This document shows, piece by piece, positions 1 through 10,872 of a stretch of 64,000 nt of DNA. The translations under genes and the position numbers were made by a program. Below the pieces are notes generated by a model, which worked only from the letters and a program-made list of their open reading frames with translations, was not told the DNA's origin and did not search any database. The stretch is from Sclerotiophoma versabilis (Eukaryota; Ascomycota; Dothideomycetes; Pleosporales; Didymellaceae): the NCBI GenBank assembly GCA_012274445.1, contig JAAROD010000093.1:1612001-1676000 (forward strand), read 5' to 3'. The first letter of the stretch is position 1; every line of letters starts with the position of its first letter.

Positions 1-254
1 CCTTCACCTTGAGTTCTTCCAGATTCCTCTCCAACTCCTCCCATTGTTCGTTATTGATATTATTGTCGAGCGAGAAGACTCGGAGCCTTACGGCAATCGG
101 GATTGTTCCCTTCTTCATTCCCTACTTTCTACCTCTTATTAACTCTTACAACCAGCCGCTTGACGCGTGCTTCTCGACTGCTGGACAGCTCAAAACAGAC
201 AAGTTCTATCTACCAAAACAACATACAGATATCACATATCCCTACGAAAACGGA

Positions 255-1425
255 ATGGCACTCCTTTCAGCAGAGCACCTGGCCGGTCCAGGGTACATCA
301 TTCTCAATGTCCAAAGGGGTCTCAACATCATTGCGCTTGCTTCAGTGGTCGCTAGCAGCATTGTCATGCTTGTCAAGACCTTCATTATTTCCAAGGTATG
401 TTGAACATGGATTCCCGGGGAACTGAATCTGATCTGCTACAGTTCTTCTTCTTCGATGCCACAAGTCATGTGATCACCGCCATCGTTGGCCTGTTCCTCA
501 TCGTCTCTGAGTGCTCGCTCTTTCGCAACTTTTTCGCTCGCAACTGGCCTCTTCTCAGTCCTACTCATGGATTTGTGACTCTGGGCTGCGCCATGATGGT
601 TCTCGGACTCAATATGTTGGGCAACATGAACAAAGAGGCTACAAGCCAGAAGTCGTTGACTCTGCCCTTCTGGAGGCTTTTGGTGGCGTCTGGTATCCTC
701 GCTATCATCATTGGCTTTTTCAATGTGGTCGCTGTAAGTTCACCATCTACCCTCATAGTACCCAAAACACTGATAGTCCACAGAGTTATGTCTTCTGTGA
801 CCGTTCGCGAGGAATCACAGCCCGTCGTGTCCGCTCTCGTGGTGCTATGACACTGTCCGAAGTCGACGCTGAGTCTCAGCACTACGACTTCGACCCCAAG
901 CATAAGGCCTTTACCATCAGCACGCACCACACCGGCAGCACTTCATCCCGCACACATATCGGACAGTCACCGCCAATGCGAAATGGCACACCACCTATGC
1001 GCATGGGAACACCACCAGCAATGGGCGCCCCTACACCGCGTGTTGACTGCGGCTCGCCTCAGATTGAGCCTCAGCAGCAATCGACTAACCGCCTTTCAAC
1101 CTTTGCATTCAGTCCTATCTCGGCCTTCAAGAGCGTTAGAGGTTCCTTCTTGCCCTCATACCACAGCACTTCACCGCCCAAGCCAGGCTTCTTTGGCCAT
1201 CGTCCCTCGTCTTCCATCTACTCGCGCACAACATACGGTGGCGAGCCCGCGAAGAAGAAGTTCTGGCAGCGCATGGCGAGGGAACAGGAGCCCGAGGTTC
1301 CTCGTGTGCCAGCTGAGATCTCGGGGCCGCTGAACATCAACCCTCAATTTGCGCACTTGGTCAAGCCTAACCTAGCACATCACCCTAGTGTTAGGAGGCC
1401 GGAGGTGGACTTTGATAAGATTTAA
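255..1425 (+). CDS. DUF7598-type four-helix membrane protein
   Basis: Three exons (255-395, 443-733, 784-1425) with phase-0 introns, gtatgt...ctacag and gtaagt...tccacag, giving 357 residues. The first half holds four hydrophobic segments, roughly residues 10-45 (NIIALASVVASSIVMLV), 55-75, 85-105 and 115-140 (LLVASGILAIIIGFF). The second half is a hydrophilic Ser/Pro/Arg-rich tail, residues about 150-357, with MRNGTPPMRMGTPP repeats. I match the layout to the uncharacterised fungal DUF7598 family from memory; function is unknown. The ATG at 255 is chosen because it directly precedes the first hydrophobic segment and has no better upstream in-frame start. Family call is moderately sure, gene structure is sure. 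Confidence 0.82.
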
Positions 1426-1793
1426 GAGCATCATGGGACTGGGGACGAGAAGCGCGAAGACCGTATATGATTGTTTATGATACCATTTTCTTTCTTGTCA
1501 AAATTGACCTCAAATATTGCATATTATAGCAAAGGCGTCAGTGGAATTACTTTTGCATAATGATAACTTGAATATCTTCAACATTGATCCAATTTCTCCC
1601 AGTGATGCCGTCTGGAGGAAAGTCAAGATTCAGTCATTCTGTCCTCGGAGAAATCCGTCCAATATTACTGTTGTACAAGATGCGGTGATTTACAGCTATA
1701 TACACACCGGTTACACGGCGAATCGCCGAAACACCGTAACCGAGCCCACTTCTAGCGGCTTTGTCCATCCACCTCCAACCTCACACCCAGCGC
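1426..1793. other. intergenic, convergent 3' ends
   Basis: 368 bp between two convergent genes (membrane protein on plus, Coa1 on minus). Presumably both 3' UTRs. I see no further gene, repeat or RNA. Confidence 0.6.
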
Positions 1794-2535
1794 TTAGTCC
1801 TCGTCTACAGGCATTTGGAAAGGATCAATCGCGTCTCCCTTAGGATCATACAGCTCCAGTTTCCTCCCATCATCCATAGTTAGACTCCATTCTTGCGTAC
1901 TGTACAACCCTCCCCTGCCCTTCCTCTTACATCTGAGCCTCACATTGCCCTGCCTTTTCGTCCCCTTTACATTGAAGCTAATGTCGATTCTACCATGGAC
2001 CTGATTTATCTCGCCGCTAATCCATGGATATTTGGACGCAAAATATATTTCGTCGCCAAGTTCTTCGCGCACGAGCGGGTTTGTGCGGAGCGCGTAAAGC
2101 GTCGAGGTCACGACAGAAGATTCTTGCTTTTGGTAGTTGAAGAAGACCAGGACGGAAACGGTCATGGCGATTGCGAAGATTGGGAAGGTTTTGAGGACCT
2201 GTGGGGAGATGAAAGGTGGAATGCTGTTGTAGCTTGTTAGTCGTAGTCTTAAAAGATGTGCATAGGGTTTGAGCATACGGAGGTAGCGCACGATTGGGCT
2301 TGCGCTCTAGCAAGATCTCGCCATCCTTTGGAGGCGGTATCATGTACGCTGGCGGCCACGCTTCGATGCTGTGAGGTGTCTTCCAAGGAACCGTCGGCTG
2401 CTCAGGTTGTGAAGGCCGCGTCGACTCGAACGAGGCATATCGCGCAGCCAAGGCTGCCTGGCGCAGATGTTGCAGATGCGGCCGTGGTCGCGTGTGAATG
2501 CGCAATAATGCGGTGGCAAGTCGTGGAGGAGACAT
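1794..2535 (-). CDS. COA1: cytochrome c oxidase assembly factor Coa1
   Basis: Two exons (2279-2535 and 1794-2223) joined across a 55-nt intron (gtatgc...actaac...caacag), 228 residues. The N-terminal 60 residues are Arg/Ala/Ser-rich and lack acids, as in a mitochondrial targeting peptide. After the junction (NRALPPIPPF) comes one transmembrane segment (TFPIFAIAMTVSVLVFF) and the Coa1-family core YQKQESSVV, LREELGDEIYF-like and PWISGEINQVHGRIDISF. Coa1 is an inner-membrane factor that helps Cox1 maturation in complex IV assembly. An upstream in-frame ATG at 2643 would add 36 residues; I prefer 2535 because the targeting-like stretch begins there. Identification rests on the conserved core block. 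Confidence 0.88.
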
Positions 2536-2660
2536 TGTGTGTGGGGTGAGGTGGGATGGCTGCTGCTCGAATGGCGGCTTCTCAAGATCAGTTGGAGCTC
2601 GGCGTCGGCGGCCGGAGGTTTGCTCGTTTCGGCGTAGCTTCATGGCTTGTTCATCGCCTT

Positions 2661-2716
2661 TAACAAAACACCTTTAGCAAAACACCTTTAGCAAAACATC
2701 TTTAACAAAACACCTT
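2661..2716. repeat. 14-bp tandem repeat, 4 copies
   Basis: Four head-to-tail 14-bp units of the form TARCAAAACAYCTT (2661, 2675, 2689, 2703). They lie about 130 bp upstream of the COA1 start, within its promoter or 5' UTR. Confidence 0.9.
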
Positions 2717-3151
2717 CAATTCATCGTCCATATAGCCGTGCGCATAAATTCGTAGTCACGGATTATCATCAATTTCATTATATGGAAAGTCTTATCTATG
2801 TATACACTCGTGAAGTCATATATGTGCACCTGGCACAGAATATTGCAAGATTCCTCAACCGCTTACTACAGTTCCACCGTTAGGATGGGCCATTAACGGC
2901 CACCTTCTCCCCTGCCTCGCTTCGTTTGAGCTCATGTGTCATCGGCGGTGTCCTTTGGAGCGTCGCGCTTCTTCGCAGCAGACGACGCGGTGTCTCAGAG
3001 GAAGTTTTTGGTGGGTGCAGTGGTGGTCTTCGGCGTGGAAGTACTTTTGGATGCGGTGGTGGACTTCGATGTGGATGCGGCCGTCGGTTCCGGAGGCGGG
3101 ACGGTTCGTCCGCGAAGCGGAATGTCGAGCGTTCCAGACGCCTCCTCTTGC
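2717..3151. other. intergenic or 3' end of the neighbouring gene
   Basis: 435 bp between the COA1 promoter and the small gene on the minus strand. The minus-strand frame that closes at 2995 is protein-like (LRGRTVPPPEP followed by a Lys/Ser/Thr-rich tail) and may be the true C-terminus of that gene; see the 3152-3716 entry. Confidence 0.4.
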
Positions 3152-3716
3152 TCATCCCCGAGCTTGAGAGTACTCATTCTCCCCATCGCCCTCGTCGCTG
3201 CCGACTTCAGACGCTCCAGAACCCCAAAAGATGCTTTCCTTCTCGGATGGCGGCGTAGATGGCAGGTCCGTGCGCTCTTCTTCCAAGAATCCCTCGAGCT
3301 CCTCCGCAAAAAGCTCATCAAGCTCATCCAACTGCTTGCGAGCCTCCCTGATCGCCTAAAAAGGATCAGTCTATGCTTGCTTAAATGTCTACAATCTTAC
3401 ATACCTCCAGCGTAGCTGTGTTACCTTCACGTGAAGCCTTAGTGTAGAACGTCTGATAAGCCTGCCTTGCAGCCTTTCTCCAGACGTCCGCATCTGCCCA
3501 CATGTCACAAGCGCTTGCGATCAGAATGCAGTTCTGAATATCATAGTAGGGAGGAAGAAGGGGATCACTAAAGGTAACATGTTAGTGTTGTCTCGTAGCT
3601 GTCTATCTTAATACCTACGTCAAGTTATGCTTGGCTAGTCGGATGCACTCCTCTGAGTTTACATGAAAATGCTTCTCTGCAACACAAAGAGCCTCTTCAT
3701 ACTTGTTAGCTGACAT
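3152..3716 (-). CDS. conserved-looking hypothetical protein
   Basis: Three exons (3619-3716, 3405-3567, 3152-3355) with introns gtaggt...tttag and gtatgt...tttag, 154 residues. The start MSANKYEEAL is followed by helical sequence with an alternating Ala/Leu pattern (ALCVAEKHFHVNSEECIRLA, and ADVWRKAARQAYQTF) and an acidic C-terminus (LDELDELFAEELEGFLEEE). I do not recognise a named family; the helical repeats resemble TPR-like packing but that is a guess. The frame closes at 3152, yet the next frame (to 2995) reads STLKLGDEQEEASGTLDIP and looks coding. A 43-nt intron (weak donor gtcggc) or a one-base frameshift near 3160-3210 would join them. Confidence 0.6.
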
Positions 3717-4090
3717 CGTTCTCGGCTTGCTTGCGATGAGAAGTGTTAATAGGTGCGAGGGGTTGATGTGGTGTAGGTGATGGCGAAGAGCGTCAGAACA
3801 TAGCAAGCTTGCGCCGAGCCAAGATCGTTTGCTGTCTACTCAGCGCGCCTTTCACTTCATCAAATGTCGTTTGCCTCGAAAAAATTTCGAATGACACATG
3901 TTTGCGTGTCTCTCTGCCTGCACCTGTATAGTTGCCTCCCAGTTTTCCTCGTGTTAGCTCCCACTCTCGCCCTTACACTCTCGCCCTTACACTCTCGCCC
4001 TTACACTCTCGCCCTTACACCTGCCCACCATCTCCCACAGCACATCGAGCTAGTCTGCGCAGCTCGCTCAGGCCGCGAGCCCACTTCAAG
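3717..4090. promoter_or_regulatory. divergent promoter region with tandem repeat
   Basis: 374 bp between the divergent starts at 3716 (minus) and 4091 (plus). It contains the C-rich 14-bp repeat at 3962-4020; the rest is unremarkable. Confidence 0.5.
3962..4020. repeat. 14-bp tandem repeat, 4.2 copies
   Basis: Four perfect copies of CACTCTCGCCCTTA plus CAC, in the leader of the broken gene that starts at 4091. Polypyrimidine-rich on the plus strand. Confidence 0.95.
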
Positions 4091-7000
4091 ATGTCTGGTC
4101 AAGATCCCGAGTTCGAGATGTCTGATCAAGATCTCAAACCAGGAAGTCAAGAATCATCCCACCATGAAGCCTCCAACGACGACGGACTTGTTGCTGAGGA
4201 GGTTCCGTCTGGCTCGAAGCGACGCGTGGGTTGGCAGGACGCCCGAAGAAGGCGGAAGAAGCGTTTGTTGGAGAGGAAATACGTCTCGTCGCCGCCACTG
4301 CCGCCCACAGCTGGCACAGAACTACGATCGCAGCCACTTCGGCTGGCTGCCTCTACGGATACGCCCAACGTCAACGTGTGGCGCAAAGCCATTCGTGAAC
4401 TCTCTGTCAATCTCGAGGATGAAGTACGGCCAACTGAGATCACCTTCGCACACGCTGAGCTACGACCTCTTGCTGAACTCCGAAACGTAGCTGGACGCGA
4501 CTTCAAGTACTCAATTACTTTGGTTCCTGTGAATGTCAACTGGGATCCTCATCCTGGCGACGAGAGGGGTCAAGCCAAGTTCACACCAAAGCAACAGCGA
4601 TTACTGTCTGAAAACTACCGCAAAACTATCAAAACCTGGCAGATTCACGTTTGGGATGCCGGAGTACCTCAAAAGGATCGCGTCCGTCTTCGGCTGTTCC
4701 CCGAGATACAGCTTATGGATTCTAGGGCGCAGCAAGACCATGCTCGCAAGCTCAGACAAGAGAAGACGTCGGTCGAGCCTGAACTTAAGTTTATCGTCGT
4801 TGGCGCGCCTTTGGATATCGATGTGTGCCCGACACAGGAGGACGCTGACAGGATCGCTGCTACCGCTTGTCGTCTTTTAAACAAATTCCCTAACCCTATC
4901 GACCCCCCAAGGAGTTCCCTGATGAGCTCAGCTACCGGAGTAAATTTTCGGGATTCTGTACACTCATCGAGATGACAACTCTCATCCAGGCGATTCCACA
5001 GTTTGACTTTCGCAAACTGCGCCACGTTTTTCAACATGACGACATGGTGAGTGGTTGCTACTGTCTGTCACCCACACCCGGTGTCACTCTCGACGCCGGG
5101 GGCAATACAATGTGGGCAGTAAAGTTGCCGGTATTTGTACTAGACCCGGTTGGCGAAAAGAACTTTTGGGTTAAAGCACAGATCAACGAGGGAGCTTTTA
5201 CCGAAGCAGACGTTGACGCTCTTCCTGACCCCCCTAACTGGTTTAAGTTCACTCCCGCGGACCCACCAGAGGACAGTCTCCCGAAGAGTTCCAAGTTGTC
5301 CATCACCAGCATGATGAAGTTGGTTAGATGGGTCTCATGGAAAGTTTTTGGTAGCGTTGGAAACAGAAATGCTCTCCATCTGGCCGCACGGAGCGTTGTC
5401 AAGAATTCTCGGCGCCGCAAAGACGCAGAAAACTCTGGCCCGTTCAATGGAAAGCCATTGTTCCAAATCCAACGAAGCTGGTACGGAATAGAGGCTTCAG
5501 CCCTGATCTTCTTCTCTCAGCATGTCCAAAACACAGTTCAAGGTGACATGCCATACGCCTCCACACGACTTCCCCTTGCAGGAGTTGCGCTGGCCTTACA
5601 GAGCTCCTATAAAGTCTTCAAAGAGCGAGAAGGCATCCTTAAGGCTGGTGAGGAACTCTTTGTCGCGCTGGATGAGCTGGCCCTGGGCAAGTCCATATTG
5701 AGCAAGGATACGCATTGCAAGTGTGAGGACGATACGTCGCGGGACATAAACGCGCACTTTTGCATGATATGCCTGTTACTGCAACCGTGCTCCGCTATGA
5801 GCAGGACCGTTGACAATCGATTGGTGTGCAACGACCATTTTGCAACCGGGCCCCCGCCTAGCGACGAGTACATCAGCAGTCTCGTTGCACGCAGCGTGCG
5901 TTCCATAGAGAGACCCGGAACGGGGTCGTCTTTGACCACCGATCTGAGACGTAAGATGCAAGATCAGTTAATTAAAGAGTATGTCTCACCGTTTCCCGGT
6001 TTCTTAGACGCGTATTGGGGTATCCACGCTGAGAAGCCTTCATACTCCCGACCGATGAGTGCGTCTATGGACGCAATCTTTCCTTTGTGGAAAGACGGCT
6101 CTGAGTACTACGTACATCATCCCGACAACGTTGGTCTCACGACTGCATTCGCCAACAGCCTGAAATGTGACGACCTTCCTACTGTAGTTGGGCTTGTTGC
6201 CGAAGCTCTTCGATAGAAGGACAACCAGAGGAACTTGGACAAGATCGAGCGTGCGTTCGACCACTGCGCGGAGATCCGGCACGTCATTCCACACGACAAG
6301 ACAGGTCGGTGGGAAGCCGCTAGAAAAACTCCAGACGACTGGTGGCCATCCTACCTGGCAGCGATGAAGTCTGCCGTTTGGAATCCCGCATTGTTGGACT
6401 CCCTTCCGCCCAATACCCAGCGCAGGGTATACACGGCCACGGTACACGTCAGTAAGGAGAAATATTGGGACTCCGAAACCATCATGCGGCTCAACCGAAT
6501 CATCGAGGATATCAAGTTGAACGATGAGTACAATCCCTGGGGTATAGAGTTACCTCAAGCAGCACCGACTCCGGAAGTATTGCCTGGTGCTCCATGGCTC
6601 TGGCATCCGGAACACTTGTTCCAAGACCATAGCTGGAAATTCCTTCAGTTGGAGTTCGAAGATAGGCTGAGGCGCATGGACAGGGATTGTGACTGGGCAC
6701 ATGACCACGATTCTGAGTCGGCGGAGACGCTTTTCCTTGCGTGTATCATCCTCTGGTTCCAGTTGGATGGCGGTAGGGATGAGATTCTCGGTACTCGCAT
6801 GACTATCTTCGCCCGTCATGCTCTGAGGTATTCAATCGGCCGCGCTTTGCATGTTCGACCCGGTTCAATTATGCTTACTGGCTGGAAAAAGAAGTAAGCA
6901 TGCGCTTCCGCTCACGTTTTGGTATTCTTTGTCCAAGGTAACTAATCACCTATCCAGGCACCCTGAGCGTCTGAGTGACTACGATGATTCCAGACGAACC

Positions 7001-7864
7001 ATCACCATAGAAACATGGATAATGAATCGCGGCAAGAAGAATTGTAAGAAACATACGTCTGCGTAGAGTTGAGCATCATTAACTGAGCGATCTCCAGATT
7101 CAGTCGAAAAGGAGTCAGTTGCAGAATGGACAGACTACCTGAGGGGGGTCTCGCAGGTAACCAAGTTCTATGACATCCCGGCGCTGCTCGAACAAACCCT
7201 AGACGCGATTGACTGGCCCAGCAAGTGGACTCGTGCAGCTGAGGGCAAGTACGAAGACAAAGATCTTGAGGACATTCAAGAACTGAAGGACGATCTTGCC
7301 GATGAGGATAACGAGGGTCTCAACTTGGATGATATTAAGGGCCTGTCAAAAGTGCCAGAGGCATCATCGATGGTACACCCTGACCTGAGTGTGAGCGCTG
7401 ACATCCTGAGTTTTATGGCGCAGTTCATACCCGAAGAAGAACGAGGTCTGTATGAGAGCTCCTTGTCGGTATTGATAACTCAGGTCAAGAACTCCTTGCC
7501 GCCATCAGAAGAAGAAGGTGCCACCCTTAAGAGCCGCTTCGACTCCTTCAAGTAAATTATGAGTGTTATCGTCGACGACATGGGCTGGGGTAGGACTTGG
7601 GTGATTAACCAACTTGCCTCCTGGGATCTGGAAGATTGGCAAAAACTAGACGACACGATTGACTGCTCCTTCTCAGTTGACGAGATGATATCCTTCTGTT
7701 GCCGCCTTGACAAGGAAGGCAAAGTCAAGTAAGTACTCATAGCTCTAATCTTTCGTGCATATGCTATTGGCTAACATGTATCTAGGTTCCTGCTTGACAC
7801 CAACAACGGCCACACGTTCACGTGGGAGCCTGAGAAGGACAAAGGCAAGGGCCGTGCCAAGTAA
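4091..7864 (+). pseudogene. large protein of unknown function, frameshift plus two stops
   Basis: One long reading frame, MSGQDPEFEMSDQD..., that should give 1,199 residues. Three lesions break it. First, a C6 run at 4903-4908 lacks one C; the frame then continues as KEFPDELSYRSKFSGF. Second, TAG at 6214-6216 between EALR and KDNQRNLDK. Third, TAA at 7553-7555 between RFDSFK and IMSVIVDD. Three normal introns remain (6894-6957, 7044-7097, 7729-7785). With the missing base counted, the exons sum to exactly 3,600 nt, which supports one gene. A Cys/His cluster (HCKC...CMIC...CNDH, about nt 5716-5835) could bind metal. I recognise no family. Either stop could have been CAG or CAA, giving C-to-T changes. 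Confidence 0.75.
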
Positions 7865-8083
7865 GGCGGTAGATGATGGTGGGTCAGAGAACAAGGCCTA
7901 TGCCATATAAGATGCAAAGGAGGAGTACTGGGTTATTCGGAGGTGGTAAAGCATGCTCGTTAGCTAAACCACAATCGATGATGAGATTCGTGACACGAAA
8001 CAACTCATGGATCAACATTTCTCGAACTTTGAGGTCTGCGTGAGCAGGAGCAGAACAGAGAAGGACATTCATAACAAACACGC

Positions 8084-9033
8084 TCAACCATTTACGACAG
8101 TCCCACCGTTCGCGTGGATCGTTTGACCACTGATGGAGCTGCTGTCGGGGGAAGCAAGGAACACAGCGACGGTCGCAATTTCGCTGGGCTGTGAAGGACG
8201 ACCGATGGGAGCGGTGAATTGCTTAATAGCATCCTTGGTCATGGTCGCGGGGATGAGCGGTGTCCATACAGGGCCGGGCGCAATAGCGTTGACGCGGATG
8301 CCCTTCGAGACGTACTGGTTGTGCAGACCGCGAGTAAAGGCGACAATGGCGCCCTTTGTCGATGTGTAGTCGAGCAAGTCGGGGCGGCCGATGTATGCGT
8401 TGATGGAGGCGTTGTTGATGATGACGGAGCCCGGCTTCATGTGGGGCAGCACATACTTGGCGAGGTAGAAGTAGGGATGAATGTTGGTGTTGAAGGTATG
8501 CACCCATTGGTCCTCGTCGAGGTCCTTGATATCCTCAACCATGTTTTGGTATGCGGCGTTGTTGAAGAGAATGTCCACACTGCCCATCTGCTTGATGGCC
8601 TCCTCGACGACCTTCTTGCAGTTTGCACGGTCCTTCAGGTCAGTAGCGAATGTGTAGCACTTGGCTCCCTTCTCCTCGACCATCTTCTTCGTCTGCTGGG
8701 CATCCTCTTCTTCCTCGGGCAGGTATGCGATGAAACTGTCGGCGCCCTCCATAGCGTAGAGGATGGCGGATGCGCGACCAATACCAGAGTCACCACCGGT
8801 AATGATGGCCTTCTTGCCCTTGAGCTTGCCGGCCGCCTTGTAGAGCTCTTTGCCACCATCAGGGGTGGGAAGGTGGTCGTACTCAGGCTGAGGGTTCATT
8901 TCAGTCTCCCTGCCAGGGATGCTGCTCTGCTGCTGGACTTCGGGCTGGTAGCCTAAGAGTAAGTTAGTGGTGCGCGCTTATGTTGAAGCTGTAGGCACTC
9001 ACCCTGCTCGAATTGGCCCTTGCTAGAAGACAT
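8084..9033 (-). CDS. YhdF-type short-chain dehydrogenase/reductase
   Basis: Two exons (9003-9033 and 8084-8952; intron gtgagt...tcttag), 299 residues. The start MSSSKGQFEQ is in the tiny first exon; starting at the internal Met (8899) would lose the N-terminal arm typical of this subgroup. Rossmann-fold motifs are present: TGGDSGIG (dinucleotide binding), NNAA, catalytic Ser in NNASINAY, YTSTK (catalytic Tyr and Lys) and PGPVWTP. The N-terminal tail PEYDHLPTPDGGKELYKAAGKLKGK matches the glucose/ribitol-dehydrogenase-like branch that includes bacterial YhdF and general stress protein 39. It should reduce or oxidise a polyol or aldehyde with NAD(P); the substrate is unknown. No PTS1 or signal peptide. 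Confidence 0.9.
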
Positions 9034-10165
9034 TGTGTGTTTGGGTGGCTGATAAACTTCTGTTTGATTGTCGCAAGGTGGAAGATCGAAGAAAGTCGCG
9101 AGTTGGGTGTAGGCGGAGATGATTCGCCTTTGAGACAGAAGCTGTGCTTTTATCACAAGTCGCGATTTTCATTGACATCATAACTCAATCACTCAACTGC
9201 AGACTACGCTGTCAGGGTGGAGCACCTCGCATGGCATTCTGACAGACTGCGATGGCAGATCGACTAAACTTCCAGTATCCGCAATGCACCAGACTTCGTT
9301 CTATAGGCAGACAATGAATGGCAATTGTCAAAAAGAACGTGAACGTGTTCCAAGCTTCTGCCACGAATCACTAAGGAGTGAGCACCTTTCTGCAGGCCGC
9401 AAATGTTCACAAGGGCATGACACAGGTCGCAATACAAAGAAATAAAGCACATAACTTCAACAAAGTACCAAAAAGCTAGTCTTATGTGATTACAACCAAG
9501 CAGCAATTCCTTGCTCTCGCTGCCTCGTTTGCAGAAGCGAACCGTTGGTTAACACCCCGCCGTTACCCCTTGGCGTACCGTTGACGAATTCTCAATCAAC
9601 TAACTCTACGTCATACCCACCAAGCAATGTCGATCGATTGAACGGGCTAAACGAGTGGCGCGGGAGCCGTTGGTAGTTGATTGTCATCCCGAGGTCAGCC
9701 TTGCGGAGCTACTATGACGTAGCTCAAACACCCCAAAAACAAAATCAGGGTCCTGGCTTAACGTTCTCGATTGTGACAACCCAGCACCCTGATTTCATCA
9801 GGGCTGAAGCCGAGACCCGGTTCGAATGTTTGTGGACAACAACAAGCCACATCAATAGAGCACGCGCCAGTACACGATGTGCTACGAGCCGTGGAACCTT
9901 GCGTGCGACTCTGCATGACGTGCCTCTACTGGGCGCTATGATGATCCCACCGTATCTGGAAACATTCAAGACGGAACTTGTTTTTCCAAAGTGTAGATAT
10001 GAGATGAGTAGGTCCGAGACAGTAGGATATGTAGTATAAAGTCAGATATTGTCGTACTCTTGTCCTATTGTTTACACGAACATCAACCTCAGTCGACAGC
10101 TTCTACGCCACGCTCTACCACCATTAATATTCACCTAACCGACAACAAACATAACAAATATCAAC
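9034..10165. promoter_or_regulatory. 1.1-kb divergent intergenic region
   Basis: Lies between the divergent dehydrogenase (start 9033) and the small basic protein (start 10166). A TATA-like TATAAA is at 10035-10040, about 126 bp upstream of the plus-strand start, followed by an A/C-rich leader. Nothing else recognised. Confidence 0.5.
10035..10040 (+). promoter_or_regulatory. TATA-like box of the small basic protein
   Basis: TATAAA about 126 bp before the ATG at 10166, with a CA-rich leader between. Position fits a TATA box with a leader of roughly 95 nt. Confidence 0.4.
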
Positions 10166-10555
10166 ATGCCTCTTACCTCTTCTCGCGCCAACCGCAGTAC
10201 GGCTGCTCCCCGCACCACGCGGACTACACGCTCTACCGCACACCCGAACCTCAAGAGCAAGCTCCTGGGTGGAGGTAACCGACGAACGACTACCAAGCGC
10301 AATCCCGTCACTGGCACAACGACTACCACTACGACAACTACCAAGACCACCAGACCTACTGGTGGCCGTCACGCCGCTGGCCACACTACCGCAGCCGCAG
10401 TCCACCATCACAAGCGTCATGCCACAATGGGTGACAAGGTCTCTGGTGCCCTCACCAAGCTGAAGGGCACCCTTACCGGCAGGCCTGGCGTCAAGGCTGC
10501 TGGTACTCGCCGCATGCATGGCACCGATGGCCGCAATGCCCGCCGTGTTTACTAA
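10166..10555 (+). CDS. small basic Thr/Arg-rich conserved fungal protein
   Basis: Intronless, 129 residues, very basic. An N-terminal Ser/Thr/Arg-rich segment is followed by a run of threonines (GTTTTTTTTTKTTRPTGG), a His-rich stretch (HAAGHTTAAAVHHHKRH) and the C-terminal block MGDKVSGALTKLKGTLTG then RPGVKAAGTRRMHGTDGR. The C-terminal block resembles a short conserved motif seen in many Pezizomycotina small proteins; I recall no established function. The strong TATA-like box, CA-rich leader and codon choice suggest high expression. No signal peptide or membrane segment. Confidence 0.75.
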   Translation: MPLTSSRANRSTAAPRTTRTTRSTAHPNLKSKLLGGGNRRTTTKRNPVTGTTTTTTTTTKTTRPTGGRHAAGHTTAAAVHHHKRHATMGDKVSGALTKLKGTLTGRPGVKAAGTRRMHGTDGRNARRVY

Positions 10556-10872
10556 ATTCGCATCAAGCGATGTTGATGATACCCCTTGAGCGCTTTCCTT
10601 ATTGTACTACTACATCGCGATGTTGGAGGGATGATTGTGTGATGACAATCCTGACCCACGAAACACACTCTCTCAGCTTTATACATTGGGAATCAATACC
10701 TCACATCACTCTGTTTTTTTTTACATGTAACCGAATTCTGCGTTTGGTCTTTAATTAAATCTGTGCAAGCGCTGTCACTCATGTAATGAGAGGGCAATTG
10801 AATACGAAACCTCTTGATGCATTGTATTTCATGCCCGCCTGTTGCGAAAAACATTTGTCCAAGATTCACTAC
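10556..10872. other. intergenic, no feature seen
   Basis: 317 bp of 3' flank of the small basic protein and of the transporter pseudogene on the opposite strand. Nothing recognised. Confidence 0.6.

Noticed and set aside
2880..3155. 91-codon Arg/Pro-rich minus frame
   Set aside because: Overlaps the more protein-like frame closing at 2995; composition is typical of an off-frame translation of Ser/Thr/Lys-rich sequence.
8219..8956. 245-codon plus-strand frame opposite the YhdF-type dehydrogenase
   Set aside because: Antisense shadow; the minus frame carries all SDR motifs.
9819..9826. GGTTCGAA resembling a tRNA B box
   Set aside because: No A box or acceptor-stem pairing could be found around it.
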